The notes beneath the pieces were generated by a model, which was given only the letters and a program-made list of their open reading frames with translations, searched no databases and was not told where the DNA came from. Below are positions 17,801-26,267 of a stretch of 64,000 nt of DNA, piece after piece; the stretch's first letter is position 1; the number at the start of each line of letters is the position of its first letter. The position numbers and the translations under genes are program-made. This DNA comes from Agrococcus jejuensis (GTDB lineage Bacteria; Actinomycetota; Actinomycetes; Actinomycetales; Microbacteriaceae): the NCBI RefSeq assembly GCF_007679035.1, contig NZ_VEFR01000001.1, positions 868,001 to 932,000 on the forward strand, read 5' to 3'.

Positions 17801-17821
17801 CTGGGAGGCGTCGAGGGTCAT
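14801..17821 (-). CDS. adnA: AdnA: second helicase-nuclease subunit of AdnAB
   Basis: A 1006-residue protein with a UvrD-like motor and C-terminal RecB-type nuclease. Walker A (GVAGAGKTT) is intact, but Walker B reads VVDDAQE instead of DExQ and motif III reads GDPDTATDMFRGAD without the usual Gln, consistent with AdnA being the minor motor in the mycobacterial enzyme. The nuclease keeps GTIVHAAVE, GSIDWIE, VDLKTG and QLRAYQLA. Three cysteines frame the nuclease (ESCAVDW, HCLN, GQCEIH), a possible relic or variant of an Fe-S site. The ATG at 17821 follows a GAGGGG site with a TACGGT -10 box (17834-17839) just upstream. adnB follows directly. Confidence 0.9.
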   Translation of the reverse strand: MTLDASQRAVLDVPDDASAIVLGVAGAGKTTTVVELVAERIARPGWSGGDVLVLAGSRAAATRLRDRLAARVDVVTPGPLARTAASFAYALLGEQALALGVDRPQLLSGAEQDGMLADLLEGHVDLGSGPEWPEHLGPGVREQQGFRTELRDVLARASEQGLDRAALEALAREHDRPEWAAAGAMQHELDQVLALAHRDGVGAVDAASLLARAAEIVAAGERRLRLLVVDDAQELTEGATRLVAALHATGTAVIAFGDPDTATDMFRGADPSIVGSLGARLGFTRRIDLAIDHRHGAALRTAIGDLSARIGTALGGTHRAAEPAGGEGSIAVHRVDGAVEQARRIARILRRRHLVDGVPWGEMAVVTRSGRLAAELERSLADLEVPTLREGGGSAVRGSSVADDLVAMLAIVTGVEPIGSEHARRILSSPLVGLDAVGLRRLRRAVRHRAIAEERLPGSGDELLAEALADDAALDGVGGPEARIARAVGSRLRYAAELAGSDDPDTAVELLWRLWDGAGVADAWREAALGGGSDAAWAHRRLDSVVALLDHAARHAERHADVRADEFVRSWRSAALELDSLAGRQVAASVRIGTPSQLVSVELDTVVVAGVQEGAWPNLRPRGSLLGAQLLGAHAIGGVTTVTDVADDELRMLVHAVSRARSVVHVVAIETEEERPARWLAVLPDAPPEVDARGRTLRELVGTLRRLLVDDQASSAIRADAAAALARLADEGVPGADPAQWAGLADATTDAPLVDEGEPMRVSPSALEGFESCAVDWAVSRLAPTGSATPQAIGTIVHAAVEHTDAADPVALLAAVEARWAELAFRSPWESARERAIVEQIVVAIADYVRTERDLGWRIDVGDHERRFELAIGDVVLSGSIDWIERRGDEVRIVDLKTGRAKPSGPAIAEHAQLRAYQLAADRGAIATVAPETTSAGARLLYPRDPKPIGDQAALGAEELAEFEARVVDVAARMAAATFTAVPLEHCLNEFAHGQCEIHVRRQVTE

Positions 17822-17946
17822 GGGCACCCCTCGACCGTAGGACGCTCCGCCGACATGGCCAGGACGCGCGCCGGGCTCGCGGAGCACGCGTCGCAGGCCG
17901 CTCGGCGCTGTCGGCGAACGCGCACGAACGGCGCGAGCCGATCCCA

Positions 17947-17952
17947 TATCCT
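17947..17952 (+). promoter_or_regulatory. Leaderless -10 box (TATCCT) for the DUF3107 gene
   Basis: TATCCT ends seven bases before the ATG at 17960, so the mRNA should begin at the start codon. The 138-base gap also holds the divergent adnAB promoter. Confidence 0.5.
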
Positions 17953-17959
17953 TCTCGAC

Positions 17960-18178
17960 ATGGACATCCGCATCGGCATCAAGGACACCGCGCGCGAGAT
18001 CGCGTTCGACTCCGCGCAGACGGTCGCCGAGGTCGAGCAGGCCGTCACGACGGCCTTCGACGGCGGGCACCTCACGCTCGACGACGCCAAGGGCCGCCGC
18101 TACCTCGTGCCGAGCGCGCAGATCGCCTACGTCGAGATCGGCTCGGAGACCACGCGGCGCGTCGGTTTCGTGGCCTGA
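17960..18178 (+). CDS. DUF3107 family small protein
   Basis: A 72-residue ATP-binding-domain-free small protein of the DUF3107 family (TB9.4/Rv3208A-like) that is widespread in actinobacteria and of unknown function. It opens with the typical MDIRIGIKDTAREIAFDS and ends with a segment (PSAQIAYVEIGSETTRRVGFV) that matches the family. It is encoded in the same neighbourhood as in mycobacteria, between the AdnAB genes and the ferritin-like/DEAD-box pair. The next gene starts on the last base of its stop (TGATG), so the two are cotranslated. Confidence 0.9.
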   Translation: MDIRIGIKDTAREIAFDSAQTVAEVEQAVTTAFDGGHLTLDDAKGRRYLVPSAQIAYVEIGSETTRRVGFVA

Positions 18179-18471
18179 TGGAGCTCATCTGGATGCCGGT
18201 GCTGGGCGCCGCCATCGGTGCGCTCCTGCGCTACGTCATCCCCGGCCGCGAGACGCACGGCCTGCTGCTGCTCCCCGCGCTCGGTGCCGTCACGACCGCG
18301 ACCGCCTGGGTCGTCATGGTCGTCACCGGCTGGAGCCTCGGCGAGCCGTGGATCTGGACCCTCGCGCTCGTCGCTCCGCTCGTGACGTGCACGATCGCGG
18401 CCCTCGTGCTCGCTCGCGTGCGCCCGGCGCGCGACGAGCAGCGCCTGCACCAGCTGCTCGCGACGCGCTGA
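18178..18471 (+). CDS. Small membrane protein, function unknown
   Basis: A 97-residue hydrophobic protein with three probable membrane segments (about 5-22, 27-48 and 58-78) and a basic C-terminal tail. I recognise no family. The start shares one base with the DUF3107 stop (TGATG), which argues that it is a real, coupled gene rather than a chance frame. Confidence 0.7.
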   Translation: MELIWMPVLGAAIGALLRYVIPGRETHGLLLLPALGAVTTATAWVVMVVTGWSLGEPWIWTLALVAPLVTCTIAALVLARVRPARDEQRLHQLLATR

Positions 18472-18511
18472 TCGCAGCGGATCGCCCGAGGGCGATCGGT
18501 GCGGCGGACCG

Positions 18512-19228
18512 CTAGGCCGTCAGGCCCAGCGCATCCATGCGGCGCGTGTGCGCCGCCACGATGTCGTTGAACGCCGGCTCCAGCCGCTGCGCAGGCGCCG
18601 GCGAGGCGTCCTCGGGGCCGTGCACCGCGAGGTACATCTGCAGCAGCGTGTCGCCCACGAGACGCCGCCCCCACAGCGCCATGCGCGACGCGAGGCGCGG
18701 GTTGTGCTGGATGGCGCGCTGCAGCTCGCGCGCGAGCAGCGGCTGCCCGGTCTCGCGCGTGAGCACGCGCAGCACGGCGTCGCGGTCGTCGTCGGGCAGG
18801 CCGCCGCCGTACGCGGCGAAGAAGTCGGAGAGCAGACCCGTCGTGACGTGCAGCGACAGCACCTGCTCGTACCAGTCGGCGCCCGCGACCTCCTTGGCGA
18901 ACCGCTCGCTCGACGCGTAGAACGGCTCCATGGCGACGAGCGGCTCGACGTCGCGCGGCAGCAGCTCGACGAGGTCGCGGTAGCGGGTCGACACGATGCG
19001 CAGCGCCTCGACGAGGTTCGCCTTCGCGGCGAGCGTCGGCGCCTCGGCGACGGCCTGGCCGGCCTGCTGCAGCACGACGAGCTGCAGCGCGAGCAGCTGT
19101 CCGAGGTACTGGTCGAGGCGCGGCTCGAGGTCCTGCAGCAGCACGCGATCGCCCTCGGCGACCACCTTGCGGGGTCGCAGCAACGACCTCGTCACCTCGC
19201 GCGGCGTGCGATCGAACCATCGGACCAC
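18512..19228 (-). CDS. Ferritin-like fold protein (MiaE-like family, Rv3210c position)
   Basis: A 238-residue, largely helical protein that I place in the actinobacterial ferritin-like group (MiaE_2 type) found divergent from a DEAD-box helicase gene, as with Rv3210c and Rv3211. Helices such as LDQYLGQLLALQLVVLQQAGQAVAEAPTL and WYEQVLSLHVTTGLLSDFF fit a four-helix bundle. No ExxH pair typical of diiron centres is visible, so it may not bind iron. The GTG start at 19228 is preferred over the ATG at 19246 because a TAGGCT box lies seven bases before it and would leave the ATG outside the transcript. Confidence 0.65.
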   Translation of the reverse strand: MVRWFDRTPREVTRSLLRPRKVVAEGDRVLLQDLEPRLDQYLGQLLALQLVVLQQAGQAVAEAPTLAAKANLVEALRIVSTRYRDLVELLPRDVEPLVAMEPFYASSERFAKEVAGADWYEQVLSLHVTTGLLSDFFAAYGGGLPDDDRDAVLRVLTRETGQPLLARELQRAIQHNPRLASRMALWGRRLVGDTLLQMYLAVHGPEDASPAPAQRLEPAFNDIVAAHTRRMDALGLTA

Positions 19229-19235
19229 GGCGACG

Positions 19236-19241
19236 AGCCTA
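19236..19241 (-). promoter_or_regulatory. Leaderless -10 box (TAGGCT) that sets the start at 19228
   Basis: On the minus strand TAGGCT is followed by seven bases and the GTG at 19228. The alternative ATG at 19246 lies upstream of this box, so the promoter decides in favour of the GTG. Confidence 0.5.
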
Positions 19242-19328
19242 GCCATCCCGGGCGCCGCCGACGGGCATCCAGGCGACCCGCCGGTAGACTGGCGCGGAAT
19301 ACGACGCTTCCCGACAGACGGACCAGAC

Positions 19329-20852
<1,524 letters not shown>

Positions 20853-20863
20853 CGCTCCAGCGA

Positions 20864-20898
20864 CGAGACCCCCTCGACCATCGGTCGAGGGGGTCTCG
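20864..20898 (+). terminator. Strong hairpin after the DEAD-box helicase gene
   Basis: A perfect 16-bp stem (CGAGACCCCCTCGACC with its complement) closes on a 3-base loop, 12 bases after the helicase stop. It lies between two convergent genes and probably works in both directions. Confidence 0.85.
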
Positions 20899-20927
20899 TG
20901 CGTGCTGCGGGCTCGCGCGCCGGGGCG

Positions 20928-21581
20928 TCAGGCGACGGAGGCTCGCTCCGGGTCGACGGCGATCGTCACGCCCGCCGCCTCCAGGCGGTCGATGAGCTCG
21001 TCGGAGCCGCGCGGCGTGGACTTCGCCACCTGCGTCTCGGCATCCGTGATCGGCACGACCGCGAGGTACGAGACGCGGCCGGCGGGCGTGTGCGCCGCCA
21101 TGACCGCGGGCGGCAGCCCGAGCGGCGGAGCGACGAGCGCCGTCGAGAACGGCACGTCGTCGTGGAAGCGTGCGCCGCTGGGGATCGTGTGGCCCCACGA
21201 CACCCATGTGCTGCTGCGACGCGGGTAGCGCGCGAGGCCCTTGAGCAGACGGATGGGCCAGTATGCGCCCTCGTCCTGCAAGGCGCCCTCGATGTCGGCG
21301 ACGCCGTCGGCGAGCCCCGGCCAATCGGCGGGCACGCCGATGAGCAGCTCCTGCAGCGCACGATCCTCGAGCTCCGACGGCACGTGCATCGGCAGCGCCG
21401 ACATGCCGACGGTCGCGAGCGTCACGAACGGCCGATCCTCGGCAGGCGGGAAGACGACGAGGTCGATGCGCAGCTCGTCGGGCACGGCCTCGGCGAGCAC
21501 CGTCGACGGCTCGCCCAGATGCTGCGCGAGGTGGCGCATGAGCGCCTGCGCGTGGATGTCGCCCGCTCGGAGGTCGTCCAT
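20928..21581 (-). CDS. Suppressor of fused (SUFU) domain protein
   Basis: A 217-residue protein consisting of a single SUFU-like domain. The signature segments ELEDRALQELLIGVPADWPG, YWPIRLLKGLARYP and WVSWGHTIPSG match the bacterial SUFU family, which shares its fold with the eukaryotic Hedgehog regulator. In bacteria such domains often act as immunity proteins in toxin systems, but no toxin gene is adjacent here, so a specific role cannot be given. It stands alone, convergent with the helicase gene. Confidence 0.85.
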   Translation of the reverse strand: MDDLRAGDIHAQALMRHLAQHLGEPSTVLAEAVPDELRIDLVVFPPAEDRPFVTLATVGMSALPMHVPSELEDRALQELLIGVPADWPGLADGVADIEGALQDEGAYWPIRLLKGLARYPRRSSTWVSWGHTIPSGARFHDDVPFSTALVAPPLGLPPAVMAAHTPAGRVSYLAVVPITDAETQVAKSTPRGSDELIDRLEAAGVTIAVDPERASVA

Positions 21582-21669
21582 GTGCGAATGCGGTCCTCTC
21601 GGTGGGTGGGTGCTCGCAAGGCTATCGAGCGATGCGTCGGGCTCGTCCCCCGCGCGCGCTGTCGTGCCC

Positions 21670-22554
21670 TCAGGCCGGCAGGATCGGCTCGGCGCCCGTC
21701 GCGGCCTCGACGATGGCGTCGAGCGCCTCGGCGCTCGTCGTGTGCTCCCCGAAGAGGTTGGGCTTGCCGCGGCCGTGCCAGTCGCTCGAGCCGGTCGTGA
21801 TGAGGCCGTGGATGCGCGCCTGCCTGCGCAGCCACTCCTGCGCCTCGGGCGGGTTGTCGCGATGCTCGACCTCGAGGCCCATGAGGCCGGCGTCGACGAG
21901 CTGCGCGATGACGCGCTCGTCCATCGTCGCCTGGCCGCGGGCGGCGGGGTGCGCGATGACGGGCACGCCGCCGGCGGCGCGGATGATGCGCACCGCCTCG
22001 GTCGGCGCCGGCGCTCGGTGCGGCTGGTAGTAGCCGCCGCGCCAGTGCAGGATGCCGTCGAACGCCGCCGAGCGGTCGGCGACGATGCCGAGCGACACGA
22101 GCGCGTCGGCGATGTGCGGGCGACCGATCGTCGCCCCCGGTGCTGCGTGGTCCTGCACGATCGCCCACGTCAGCGGGTAGTCGGCGCCGATGCGCTCGAC
22201 CATGCGCTGCGCGCGCTCGACGCGCTCGACGCGGATGCGCTCGCGCTCCGTGAGGAACGCCGGCGCCGCGGGGTCGAGCAGGTAGCCGAGCACGTGCACG
22301 CTCGCCCACTGCTGCTGCGACGAGAACTCGACGCCGGGCACGAGCCCGATGCCGACCTCGCGCGCGGCGTCGGCGGCGTCCGCCCAGCCCGCCGTGGTGT
22401 CGTGGTCGGTGATCGCGACGGTGCCGATGCCGGCGGCGTGCGCCTGGAGCACGAGCTCGCGCGGCGACTCGGTGCCGTCGGACTCCGTCGAGTGGGCGTG
22501 GAGGTCGATGCGGCCCCACTGCGTCCCGGATCGGGGCGTGTCGGCGGCGCTCAT
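21670..22554 (-). CDS. PHP-domain phosphoesterase (RNase AM / TrpH type)
   Basis: A 294-residue PHP-fold metal-dependent phosphoesterase. Metal-site motifs are DLHAHSTESDG (residues 17-27), TDHDT, GVEFSS, HVLGYLL, GRPHIADALV, VIAHPA and SSDWHG, so the full set of ligands for a trinuclear site appears intact. Relatives (YciV/RNase AM) act as 5'-3' exonucleases on nucleic acids or remove the 3' phosphate from nucleoside 3',5'-bisphosphates. The ATG at 22554 is chosen because a TACGAT -10 box ends six bases upstream; the GTG at 22593 would lie ahead of that promoter. It is divergent from the membrane phosphatase gene. Confidence 0.87.
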   Translation of the reverse strand: MSAADTPRSGTQWGRIDLHAHSTESDGTESPRELVLQAHAAGIGTVAITDHDTTAGWADAADAAREVGIGLVPGVEFSSQQQWASVHVLGYLLDPAAPAFLTERERIRVERVERAQRMVERIGADYPLTWAIVQDHAAPGATIGRPHIADALVSLGIVADRSAAFDGILHWRGGYYQPHRAPAPTEAVRIIRAAGGVPVIAHPAARGQATMDERVIAQLVDAGLMGLEVEHRDNPPEAQEWLRRQARIHGLITTGSSDWHGRGKPNLFGEHTTSAEALDAIVEAATGAEPILPA

Positions 22555-22560
22555 CCCTCC

Positions 22561-22566
22561 ATCGTA
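22561..22566 (-). promoter_or_regulatory. Leaderless -10 box (TACGAT) for the PHP gene
   Basis: On the minus strand TACGAT, then GGAGGG, then the ATG at 22554. The GGAGGG touches the ATG, too close to act as a ribosome site, so a leaderless start fits better. Confidence 0.5.
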
Positions 22567-22594
22567 GGAGCCGGGGATCCATAGGAGCGCCACC

Positions 22595-22600
22595 TACCCT
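22595..22600 (+). promoter_or_regulatory. Leaderless -10 box (TACCCT) for the gene at 22608
   Basis: TACCCT, then GGAGGGC, then the ATG at 22608. The purine run is only one base from the ATG; the -10 spacing of seven bases predicts transcription from the start codon. Confidence 0.5.
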
Positions 22601-22607
22601 GGAGGGC

Positions 22608-23615
22608 ATGAAGGTGCTCGGCTGGCTGCTCGGCATCGCGGTTGCCGCCGCGTTGCTCGTCGCGGCATGGCCGCAGACGTTCGGGCTCGAGCAGGCGCCG
22701 ATCGTGGCGCAGGTCGTGTCGCTGCGCATGGGCGTCGTCGGCATCGCCGCCGTGCTCGCCCTCGTCTTCCTGCTCATGCTCGGCGCGAGGCGCATCCGTC
22801 GCTTCGCGGGCGCCGTCGTCGTGCTGCTGCTCGTCTTCATGGTCGCCTCGTCGGGCATCCACCTGAGCCGCGGCGTCGACGACTCGACGGCGGTGGCCGA
22901 GGAGGGCGACGTCGTCGTGCTGACGTGGAACACCCTCGGGGATGCGCCGGGCGCCGAGGCGATCGCCGGGGTCGTGCGCGACACGGGCGCCGACGTCGTG
23001 ATGCTGCCGGAGACCACCATTGAGATGGGCACGGAGGTCGCCGTGCTGCTGGGCGCGGAGGGCAATCCCTTCTTCGCGCTCACGACCGACTTCGCGAACG
23101 CCGAGTACGGCGCGCTCAACACGACGATGCTCGTGTCGACGTCGATGGGCACCTACACGGCGCAGCCGTCGGTCGACGTCGGCCAGACGAACACGCTGCC
23201 GACCGTCGTCGCGACCCCCGACGACGGCGACGGGCCGATCCTCGTGGCGACGCATCCCGTCGCCCCCATCCCGGCGCAGATGCGCAACTGGCGCGACGAC
23301 CTCGCGTTCGTCGCGAGCCTGTGCACGCAGGGGCAGTCGATCATCGTGGGCGGCGACTTCAACTCGACGCTCGACCACTGGACGTCGCTCGGCGTCGGCT
23401 CGGGCGACCTGGGCACGTGCGTGGATGCGGCGGGCGCCGCGGGCTCGGGGGCGATCGGCACGTGGCCGACGTGGGCGCCGGCGTGGCTGGGCGCGCAGAT
23501 CGACCACGTCGTGGCCTCCCCCGACTGGCGCGCGGTCGACGCGCAGGTGCTCACGGGCTACGACGACCTGGGCACCGACCACCGCCCGGTCGTCGCGGTG
23601 CTCCGCCAGCGCTAG
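22608..23615 (+). CDS. Membrane-anchored endonuclease/exonuclease/phosphatase family protein
   Basis: A 335-residue protein with three N-terminal membrane segments (about 4-20, 37-59, 64-84) and an external catalytic domain of the EEP superfamily. Active-site landmarks are TWNT, LPETT, ATHPVAP, GGDFNST, IDHVVAS and GTDHRP, so the general acid/base His, metal-binding Asn, Asp and Glu are all present. Substrate could be a nucleic acid, phospholipid or phosphorylated small molecule; the sequence does not decide. It converges on the tetR gene so closely that the two stop codons share the palindrome CTAG at 23612-23615. Confidence 0.87.
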   Translation: MKVLGWLLGIAVAAALLVAAWPQTFGLEQAPIVAQVVSLRMGVVGIAAVLALVFLLMLGARRIRRFAGAVVVLLLVFMVASSGIHLSRGVDDSTAVAEEGDVVVLTWNTLGDAPGAEAIAGVVRDTGADVVMLPETTIEMGTEVAVLLGAEGNPFFALTTDFANAEYGALNTTMLVSTSMGTYTAQPSVDVGQTNTLPTVVATPDDGDGPILVATHPVAPIPAQMRNWRDDLAFVASLCTQGQSIIVGGDFNSTLDHWTSLGVGSGDLGTCVDAAGAAGSGAIGTWPTWAPAWLGAQIDHVVASPDWRAVDAQVLTGYDDLGTDHRPVVAVLRQR

Positions 23616-24238
23616 TCGCCGGCGACGGCGGCGAGGCGGTCGACGAGGTCGCGTGCGACGTCGTCCGGCCACGGGAAGAGCGTGGCGGTGCGACGCAGCT
23701 CCGCCAGCCCGTGGAGTCCCGCCCACAGCGACGCTGCGGCAGCGCGCGCATCCGCACGGCTGGATGCGCCTGCATCGATGCACTCCTGCACGGCATCCAC
23801 GACGACCTGGAACGCGTCGAGCCCGAGCTCGCGCAGGCCGGTCGGGTCTCCCTCCCGCATCGCGGCGGCCGCATCCCAGACGCCGCCGAGCATGAGCCGG
23901 TACTGCTGCGGGTGCTCGGCGGCGAAGGCCAGGTAGGCGTCGCATGCGCCGCGGAGCCTGCCGAGCGGCTCGTCTCGCGATGCGCGGCCGGCCTCGAGCG
24001 CGGCGCGCAGGTCGGCGAACGCGACGTCGACGACCGCGCGAACGATCGCGTCGCGGTCGGCGAAGTGACGATAGATGGCAGGGGCCGTGATGCCCGCCTG
24101 CCGCGCGATGGCGCGGAGCGTCACCTGCTCGGCGGCGCGATCGACGAGCAGGGCGTCGGTGGCTCGCAGGATCTCGTCACGCAGGCGCGCACCCTCACCG
24201 CGCGGGTTGACGGATCGAGGCGTCGAGGCGGAGGGCAT
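23612..24238 (-). CDS. TetR family transcriptional regulator
   Basis: A 208-residue repressor. The N-terminal DNA-binding domain is clear (VTLRAIARQAGITAPAIYRHFADRDAIV, about residues 38-65), followed by a WHG-type ligand domain. The ATG at 24238 follows a TATAGT -10 box at leaderless distance; the longer frame to 24262 would start upstream of it. It is divergent from the oxidoreductase gene at 24317, and the 78-base gap carries two similar operator-like boxes, one over its own -10 box, so it probably represses itself and the oxidoreductase. Confidence 0.9.
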   Translation of the reverse strand: MPSASTPRSVNPRGEGARLRDEILRATDALLVDRAAEQVTLRAIARQAGITAPAIYRHFADRDAIVRAVVDVAFADLRAALEAGRASRDEPLGRLRGACDAYLAFAAEHPQQYRLMLGGVWDAAAAMREGDPTGLRELGLDAFQVVVDAVQECIDAGASSRADARAAAASLWAGLHGLAELRRTATLFPWPDDVARDLVDRLAAVAGD

Positions 24239-24245
24239 GCCGATC

Positions 24246-24251
24246 ACTATA
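24246..24251 (-). promoter_or_regulatory. Leaderless -10 box (TATAGT) of the tetR gene
   Basis: TATAGT on the minus strand ends seven bases before the ATG at 24238. It overlaps the operator-like box at 24249-24261. Confidence 0.55.
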
Positions 24252-24298
24252 CAAGCGTTCACCGATGAGCTACGCTCGCATCGACAAACACTTGTTTA
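24249..24298. promoter_or_regulatory. Pair of TetR operator-like boxes
   Basis: Two 13-base boxes agree at 10 positions: AAACACTTGTTTA on the plus strand (24286-24298; its first twelve bases form the palindrome AAACA-CT-TGTTT) and GAACGCTTGTATA on the minus strand (24261-24249). They face each other across the divergent promoter region. Binding by the neighbouring TetR protein is inferred. Confidence 0.5.
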
Positions 24299-24316
24299 CC
24301 GAGAGAGGGGTGCGCC

Positions 24317-25393
24317 GTGCTCGCCACCGAAGGATCCGACCGCTGCCGTCAGGAGATCGTGCTGCCCGGCGCCGTCCCGCCCCGCGATCTGGTCGTCCGC
24401 ACGACGTCCCTCGGCGGTGTCGTGGCCGGGCGTGCTCGGCTGCGGATGGAAGCCACGGGAGTGTCGTTCGCCGAGCAGCAGATGCGGCGCGGTCGCTACT
24501 ACGACCAGCCGCCGTTCCCCTTCGTGCCGGGCTACGACCTGGTCGGCACCGTCGTCGCCGTCGGCGGCGGCGTCGACCCCGCGCTCGTGGGACGGCGAGT
24601 CGCTGCCGTCACCAAGGTCGGCGCGTGGGCGAGCATCGTCGACGTGGATGCGCGTGCGCTCCTGCCCGTGCCCGCCGGGCTCGACGCCGCCGAGGTCGAG
24701 ACGCTCGTCGTGAACGGCATCACCGCGTGGCAGATGCTGCACGAACTCGCGCGCGTGCGCCGCGGCGACACCATCGTGGTGCTCGGCGCGAACGGAGGAG
24801 TCGGCTCGACGCTCGTGCAGCTCGCGCGGCACGCCGGCGTGCGCGTGCTCGGCACCGCGGCACCCAGGCATCACGAGCGCGTCGCGAGCCTGGGTGCCGA
24901 GCCGGTCGATGCGAACGACCCCGACGCGACGGGTGCCGCCCACGCACGCATCCGCGAGCTCGCCCCCGGGGGCGTGGACGCCGTGCTCGACCACGTCGGC
25001 GGCCCGGGGCTCGCTCGCTCGTTCGCGCTGCTCCGCCACGGCGGCACGCTCGTGTCGTATGGCACCGCATCGACGCGCGACGACGTCGGCGGATCCCGCG
25101 GACCCGTCCTGCGACTCTTCGCACGCCTCGCAGCGTGGAACGCGTTGCCGAACGGGCGCCGAGCGCGGTTCTACGACCTGTGGGCGGGCAGCAGGCTGCG
25201 ACCGGGTGCGTTCCATCGCGCCCAGCGCACGGCGTTCGCCGCCGTCGTCGACCTGCTCGCCTCGGGTGCGCTCGCGCCGCAGGTCGCCGCCCGCATCCCG
25301 CTGCGCGACGCGGCGACCGCGGTCGAGCTCGCGGAGTCGCGCACGGTCGCAGGCAAGGTGGTCATCGTGCCCGACGAGGCGCGGGACGCATGA
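24317..25393 (+). CDS. Zinc-free MDR-family quinone oxidoreductase
   Basis: A 358-residue medium-chain dehydrogenase/reductase of the quinone oxidoreductase type. The GroES-like half (SFAEQQMRRGRYY, PFVPGYDLVGTVVAVG) and the NADPH-binding fold (VVLGANGGVGSTLVQLAR, where the glycine motif reads GANGGVG) are clear. No catalytic zinc cysteines are present, as expected for this branch. It should reduce quinones or reactive enones with NADPH. The GTG at 24317 follows a GAGAGAGGGG ribosome site. The divergent TetR gene probably controls it, suggesting induction by a toxic electrophile. Confidence 0.88.
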   Translation: MLATEGSDRCRQEIVLPGAVPPRDLVVRTTSLGGVVAGRARLRMEATGVSFAEQQMRRGRYYDQPPFPFVPGYDLVGTVVAVGGGVDPALVGRRVAAVTKVGAWASIVDVDARALLPVPAGLDAAEVETLVVNGITAWQMLHELARVRRGDTIVVLGANGGVGSTLVQLARHAGVRVLGTAAPRHHERVASLGAEPVDANDPDATGAAHARIRELAPGGVDAVLDHVGGPGLARSFALLRHGGTLVSYGTASTRDDVGGSRGPVLRLFARLAAWNALPNGRRARFYDLWAGSRLRPGAFHRAQRTAFAAVVDLLASGALAPQVAARIPLRDAATAVELAESRTVAGKVVIVPDEARDA

Positions 25394-25429
25394 CGCGCGA
25401 GCGTCGTGGCGTCGCGCGCGGAAGGCGCG

Positions 25430-26224
25430 TCACGCCGGAACGCCTCGCGCGTCCATGGCCTTCTCGACGATCTGCAGGCCCTCGAGGCCCGGGAGCGCCG
25501 AGATCTTCGTGTCGAGGTCGCGGATGATCTTGCGGCCGTCGGGGCCGCGGAAGAGATGGGTCATCACGTGCGTGACCTCGTCGTCGGAGTTGATGCCGGA
25601 GCCGACGGGCTGCCACACCTTCGACATGACGAAGCGCGTGATGACGCGCGCCTTCTTCGACGCCTCGAGGCGCTTGCGGGCCTGCGTGGCGTAGAAGGCG
25701 ATGTGCTTCGACTCCTGGATCGCGATGCGCTTCAGCAGCGGCGTGAGCACGGGGTGCGTGACCATCTTCGCGAGGCGGTGGTAGGCGGCGTTCGCCGAGT
25801 ACTCGTTGGCGGCGCCGTACGTCATGTGCACGGCGACGAAGTCGTGGCCGACGACGTTGCCGAGCAGCGACTGCTTGATGGGGTCGAGGCGGTCCTTCCA
25901 CCCGAGCTTCACGCGGCGAGCCTTGAGCACGTCGTAGTCGACCGTGATGTCGTGCTTCGCGAGCACGGCGGCGAGCGCCTCGCCGTGCCAGAACTCCTCG
26001 CGGTTCCACATCGTCATGAAGGCGCCCACCTCGGGCTCCTTGTGCGACGGCGTCGTGAGCAGGTCTCGCAGATAGCAGACCGTGTGGTACTCGACGTCGC
26101 ACATGTAGCGCAGCGTGCGCAGCGTCGGCTCGTCGAGCGGCTGCTCGTCGAACACGTCGAGATCGAGGTCGCCCCATTCGACGCCCTCGGACTGCTTCGT
26201 GTACCTGTCGATGTCGAAGGCCAT
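25430..26224 (-). CDS. Acyl-ACP-desaturase-like diiron protein (all ligands intact)
   Basis: A 264-residue ferritin-like protein of the soluble diiron type. The six-ligand pattern of acyl-ACP desaturases is complete: Glu45 (CDVEYH), Glu77 and His80 (NREEFWHGEA), Glu141 (GAANEYSA), Glu171 and His174 (IQESKHIAFY); the Glu-x-x-His spacings match the family. It should activate oxygen to desaturate or hydroxylate a lipid-like chain; the substrate is unknown. It is the last gene of a three-gene operon, 43 bases after the acyl-CoA reductase/HAD gene, and is a paralogue of the protein at 28556-29359. In an ether-lipid locus it could introduce a double bond, perhaps the vinyl-ether bond of plasmalogens (speculation). 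Confidence 0.8.
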   Translation of the reverse strand: MAFDIDRYTKQSEGVEWGDLDLDVFDEQPLDEPTLRTLRYMCDVEYHTVCYLRDLLTTPSHKEPEVGAFMTMWNREEFWHGEALAAVLAKHDITVDYDVLKARRVKLGWKDRLDPIKQSLLGNVVGHDFVAVHMTYGAANEYSANAAYHRLAKMVTHPVLTPLLKRIAIQESKHIAFYATQARKRLEASKKARVITRFVMSKVWQPVGSGINSDDEVTHVMTHLFRGPDGRKIIRDLDTKISALPGLEGLQIVEKAMDARGVPA

Positions 26225-26267
26225 GTGCGGTCTCGCCCGTTCCCCTCTAGATGATGCGGTGCCCGCG

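Noticed and set aside
20928..21581. SUFU protein as the immunity part of a polymorphic toxin system
   Set aside because: No toxin, secretion leader or other immunity gene is adjacent.
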